Source of the DNA: an uncultured Clostridia bacterium
GTDB taxonomy: Bacteria; Bacillota; Clostridia; TANB77; CAG-508
NCBI GenBank assembly: GCA_947628085.1
Contig: CANQYM010000006.1
Coordinates: 1-64,000 of the forward strand
Direction of reading: 5' to 3'
DNA: 64,000 nucleotides
Shown here: piece by piece, positions 62,485 to 64,000 of the stretch
Numbering within the stretch: position 1 is the stretch's first letter
Layout: every line of letters begins with the position of its first letter
The notes under the pieces: generated by a model
What the model saw: only the letters and a program-made list of their open reading frames with translations
Database searches by the model: none
Told to the model about the DNA's origin: nothing
Position numbers and translations under genes: made by a program

Positions 62485-63453
62485 ATGAGAATTCTTTTTA
62501 TGGGAACTCCTGATTTTGCAAGAGATTCCTTAGAAAAATTATATGATAATGGTTATGAAATTTGTGGAGTTGTAACAACTCCAGATAGACCGGCAGGAAG
62601 AGGAATGAAACTTCTTGCTTCACCTGTTAAAGAATATGCTATTCAAAAAAATTTAAAAATATTCCAGCCAGAAAAAATATCAAACAACACAGAATTCAAA
62701 GAAGAAATTAAAAATTTGAATCCTGATTTAGTTTGTGTTGTTTCTTATGGAGTAATTCTACCAAAATCTTTTTTAAATATTCCAAAGCTAGGATGCATAA
62801 ATGTTCATCCTTCAATGCTTCCAAAATATAGAGGTTCTGCACCAATTCAATGGGCAGTTTTAAACGGAGATAAAACCACAGGTGTAACTATAATGTATCT
62901 TAATGAACAAATGGATGCAGGAGATATAATAAATCAAAAAGAAGTTGAAATTGGTAGTGATGAAACTTTTGGTGAGTTATGGAATAGATTATCTAAAATA
63001 GGTGCGGATTTATTACTTAATACAGTAAAAGAAATAGAAAAAGGAACCGCCAAAAGAATATCTCAACCAGAAGAATTTACTTTAGCTCCAATGCTTAATA
63101 AGGAAATGTCTAAAATTAATTGGAATGAAAAAACAGCAGAAGAAATAAAAAACTTAGTTAGAGGGCTAAATCCAATTATGGGAACATATACTTATTTAAA
63201 TAGCAAAAAAATAAAAATTTGGAAAGTACAAAAATTAGAAAACAAGTATTTTGAAGAAAAATTTGGTTACAAAGAAATAAATAAAGCAAAGCCAGGAGAA
63301 GTTATTCTTGCAAATGAAAAGATAGGATTATTTATTAAAGCAAAAGAAGGAGTAATTTCAGTATTAGAAATTCAAGCGGAAAATGCAAAAAAAATGAATA
63401 TATGTGATTTCCTAAGAGGAAACAAAATTTGTGAAGAAGATATATTTGAATAA
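62485..63453 (+). CDS. fmt: Methionyl-tRNA formyltransferase
   Basis: A 322-residue enzyme after AAAAGGAAA. N-terminal formyl domain has MGTPDFARDSLEKLY, INVHPSMLPKYRGSAPIQWAVLNGD split over 105-130 (N, H catalytic) and MDAGDIINQKEVEI; C-terminal OB domain ends with CDFLRGNKI. It formylates initiator Met-tRNA. Follows def in the operon. Confidence 0.96.
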   Translation: MRILFMGTPDFARDSLEKLYDNGYEICGVVTTPDRPAGRGMKLLASPVKEYAIQKNLKIFQPEKISNNTEFKEEIKNLNPDLVCVVSYGVILPKSFLNIPKLGCINVHPSMLPKYRGSAPIQWAVLNGDKTTGVTIMYLNEQMDAGDIINQKEVEIGSDETFGELWNRLSKIGADLLLNTVKEIEKGTAKRISQPEEFTLAPMLNKEMSKINWNEKTAEEIKNLVRGLNPIMGTYTYLNSKKIKIWKVQKLENKYFEEKFGYKEINKAKPGEVILANEKIGLFIKAKEGVISVLEIQAENAKKMNICDFLRGNKICEEDIFE

Positions 63454-63524
63454 TACTTGTAAAAAAACAATTATATTGATATACTAATTATTAGCAAAAA
63501 TAATATAAAAAAGGAGGATGTAAT

Positions 63525-63956
63525 ATGGAAGAAAATAAGGAAGAAGTTGAAATTTCGGAAGAAGAAATATCAGTAGAAGGAAATGATACTGTAAAAATTT
63601 CAAACGAAGCAGTTGCTACTTATGCAGGAATTGCTGTTTCAGAAGTTTCAGGCGTATATGGTATGGCTGGAGGTTTTGCTGGATTAACAGAAGCTTTAAG
63701 TGGAAAGAAAAATTTAGCAAAAGGTATCAAAGTAGATGTTGGAGAAAAAGAAGCAAAAATAGATGTAAATATAATAGTTGAGTATGGAGCTAGAATTCCA
63801 GAAGTTGCATTTGAAATTCAATCAAGAGTTAAAAAATCAGTTGAAAATATGACAGGTTTAAAAGTTTTAGAAGTTAATGTTCATGTGCAAGGAGTTCATG
63901 CAGTAACAGCAGATAAAAAACAAGAAGACGAAGAAGAAAGCGCAAACGAAGAATAA
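63525..63956 (+). CDS. Asp23/Gls24 family envelope stress protein
   Basis: A 143-residue protein after AAGGAGG. Core: TVKISNEAVATYAGIAVSEV, SGVYGMAGGF, IKVDVGEKEAKIDVNIIVEYG, and VKKSVENMTGLKVLEVNVHV. Acidic ends on both sides. Asp23 proteins coat the cell membrane and are anchored by AmaP, whose gene appears to follow. Confidence 0.93.
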   Translation: MEENKEEVEISEEEISVEGNDTVKISNEAVATYAGIAVSEVSGVYGMAGGFAGLTEALSGKKNLAKGIKVDVGEKEAKIDVNIIVEYGARIPEVAFEIQSRVKKSVENMTGLKVLEVNVHVQGVHAVTADKKQEDEEESANEE

Positions 63957-63971
63957 AGTGAGGAATTAGTT

Positions 63972-64000
63972 ATGAAATTTTTAGATAAATTAGCTTTAAA
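63972..64000 (+). CDS. Start of a downstream gene, probably AmaP-like (partial)
   Basis: GAGGAATT precedes ATG 63972; the window ends after 9 residues (MKFLDKLAL). In many Firmicutes the gene after Asp23 is AmaP, the membrane anchor, whose N-terminus has this kind of sequence. Too short to prove. Confidence 0.35.

Overview
The window reads as the chromosome of an uncultured, spore-forming, low-GC Clostridia bacterium. Base composition is very AT-rich, Arg is written almost only with AGA/AGG, start sites carry strong AGGAGG-type ribosome sites, and the core genes are typical of Firmicutes/Clostridia: spoVS, ytfJ/gerW, remA, yicC, dapL, asp23. An OLE noncoding RNA next to its partner gene oapA points the same way, since that pair is known mainly from anaerobic or extremophilic Firmicutes. 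I cannot name the species.

Layout. (1) 1-950: tail of a DUF2975-like gene, then a type III toxin-antitoxin locus: tandem 48-nt pseudoknot RNA repeats, a terminator and a CptN-like endoRNase toxin. (2) About 1.0-13.9 kb: an integrated mobile element. It has an Xre repressor, a run of zinc-ribbon membrane proteins, a four-gene cargo operon (unknown protein, metallo-beta-lactamase nuclease, CbxX-type AAA ATPase, DnaB-type ATPase), an AT-rich noncoding block, a replication pair on the minus strand (CHC2 zinc finger plus D5-like helicase) and a tyrosine integrase. (3) 14-22.5 kb: accessory genes, mostly membrane or unknown proteins, with ASCH-MazG, GPP34-like, serpin-like and NERD proteins. (4) 22.5-35 kb: CDF transporter, tsaE-tsaB-rimI, a Lon-family protease, a YtrA-type regulated ABC transporter and a large FtsX-like permease. 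(5) 35.1-36.3 kb: OLE RNA and oapA, followed by a GC-rich foreign gene on the minus strand. (6) 37-64 kb: housekeeping: holA, dapL, IMP dehydrogenase, zeta-like kinase, ymdB, spoVS, recA-recX, scpA, ytfJ, thyX, tRNA-Asn, rsmE, yicC-remA-rpoZ-gmk, priA-def-fmt and asp23.

The main discovery candidate is in the mobile element. Three of its genes (2241-2625, 5485-6726, 6742-8288) are interrupted nine times, and every interruption is an in-frame CGG codon at which the family-conserved reading continues in the +1 frame, so that CGGN is read as glycine. Two of the restored glycines lie in the Walker A loop and the NPG..SR motif of an AAA ATPase; others restore the metal-site region of a metallo-beta-lactamase. 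No other type of frame break occurs in these genes, and by eye I find no in-frame CGG in the other recognised genes except one in the GC-rich foreign gene at 36.9 kb. This suggests that CGG is not decoded as Arg in this lineage and acts as a +1 frameshift signal, or is part of a four-base glycine codon.

Other structures of note: three copies of a dispersed palindromic repeat that appear to sit inside intrinsic-terminator hairpins, a hairpin that hides the ribosome site of the cargo operon, operator palindromes, an IMP dehydrogenase of the Tritrichomonas type, and an oversized two-part ThyX.
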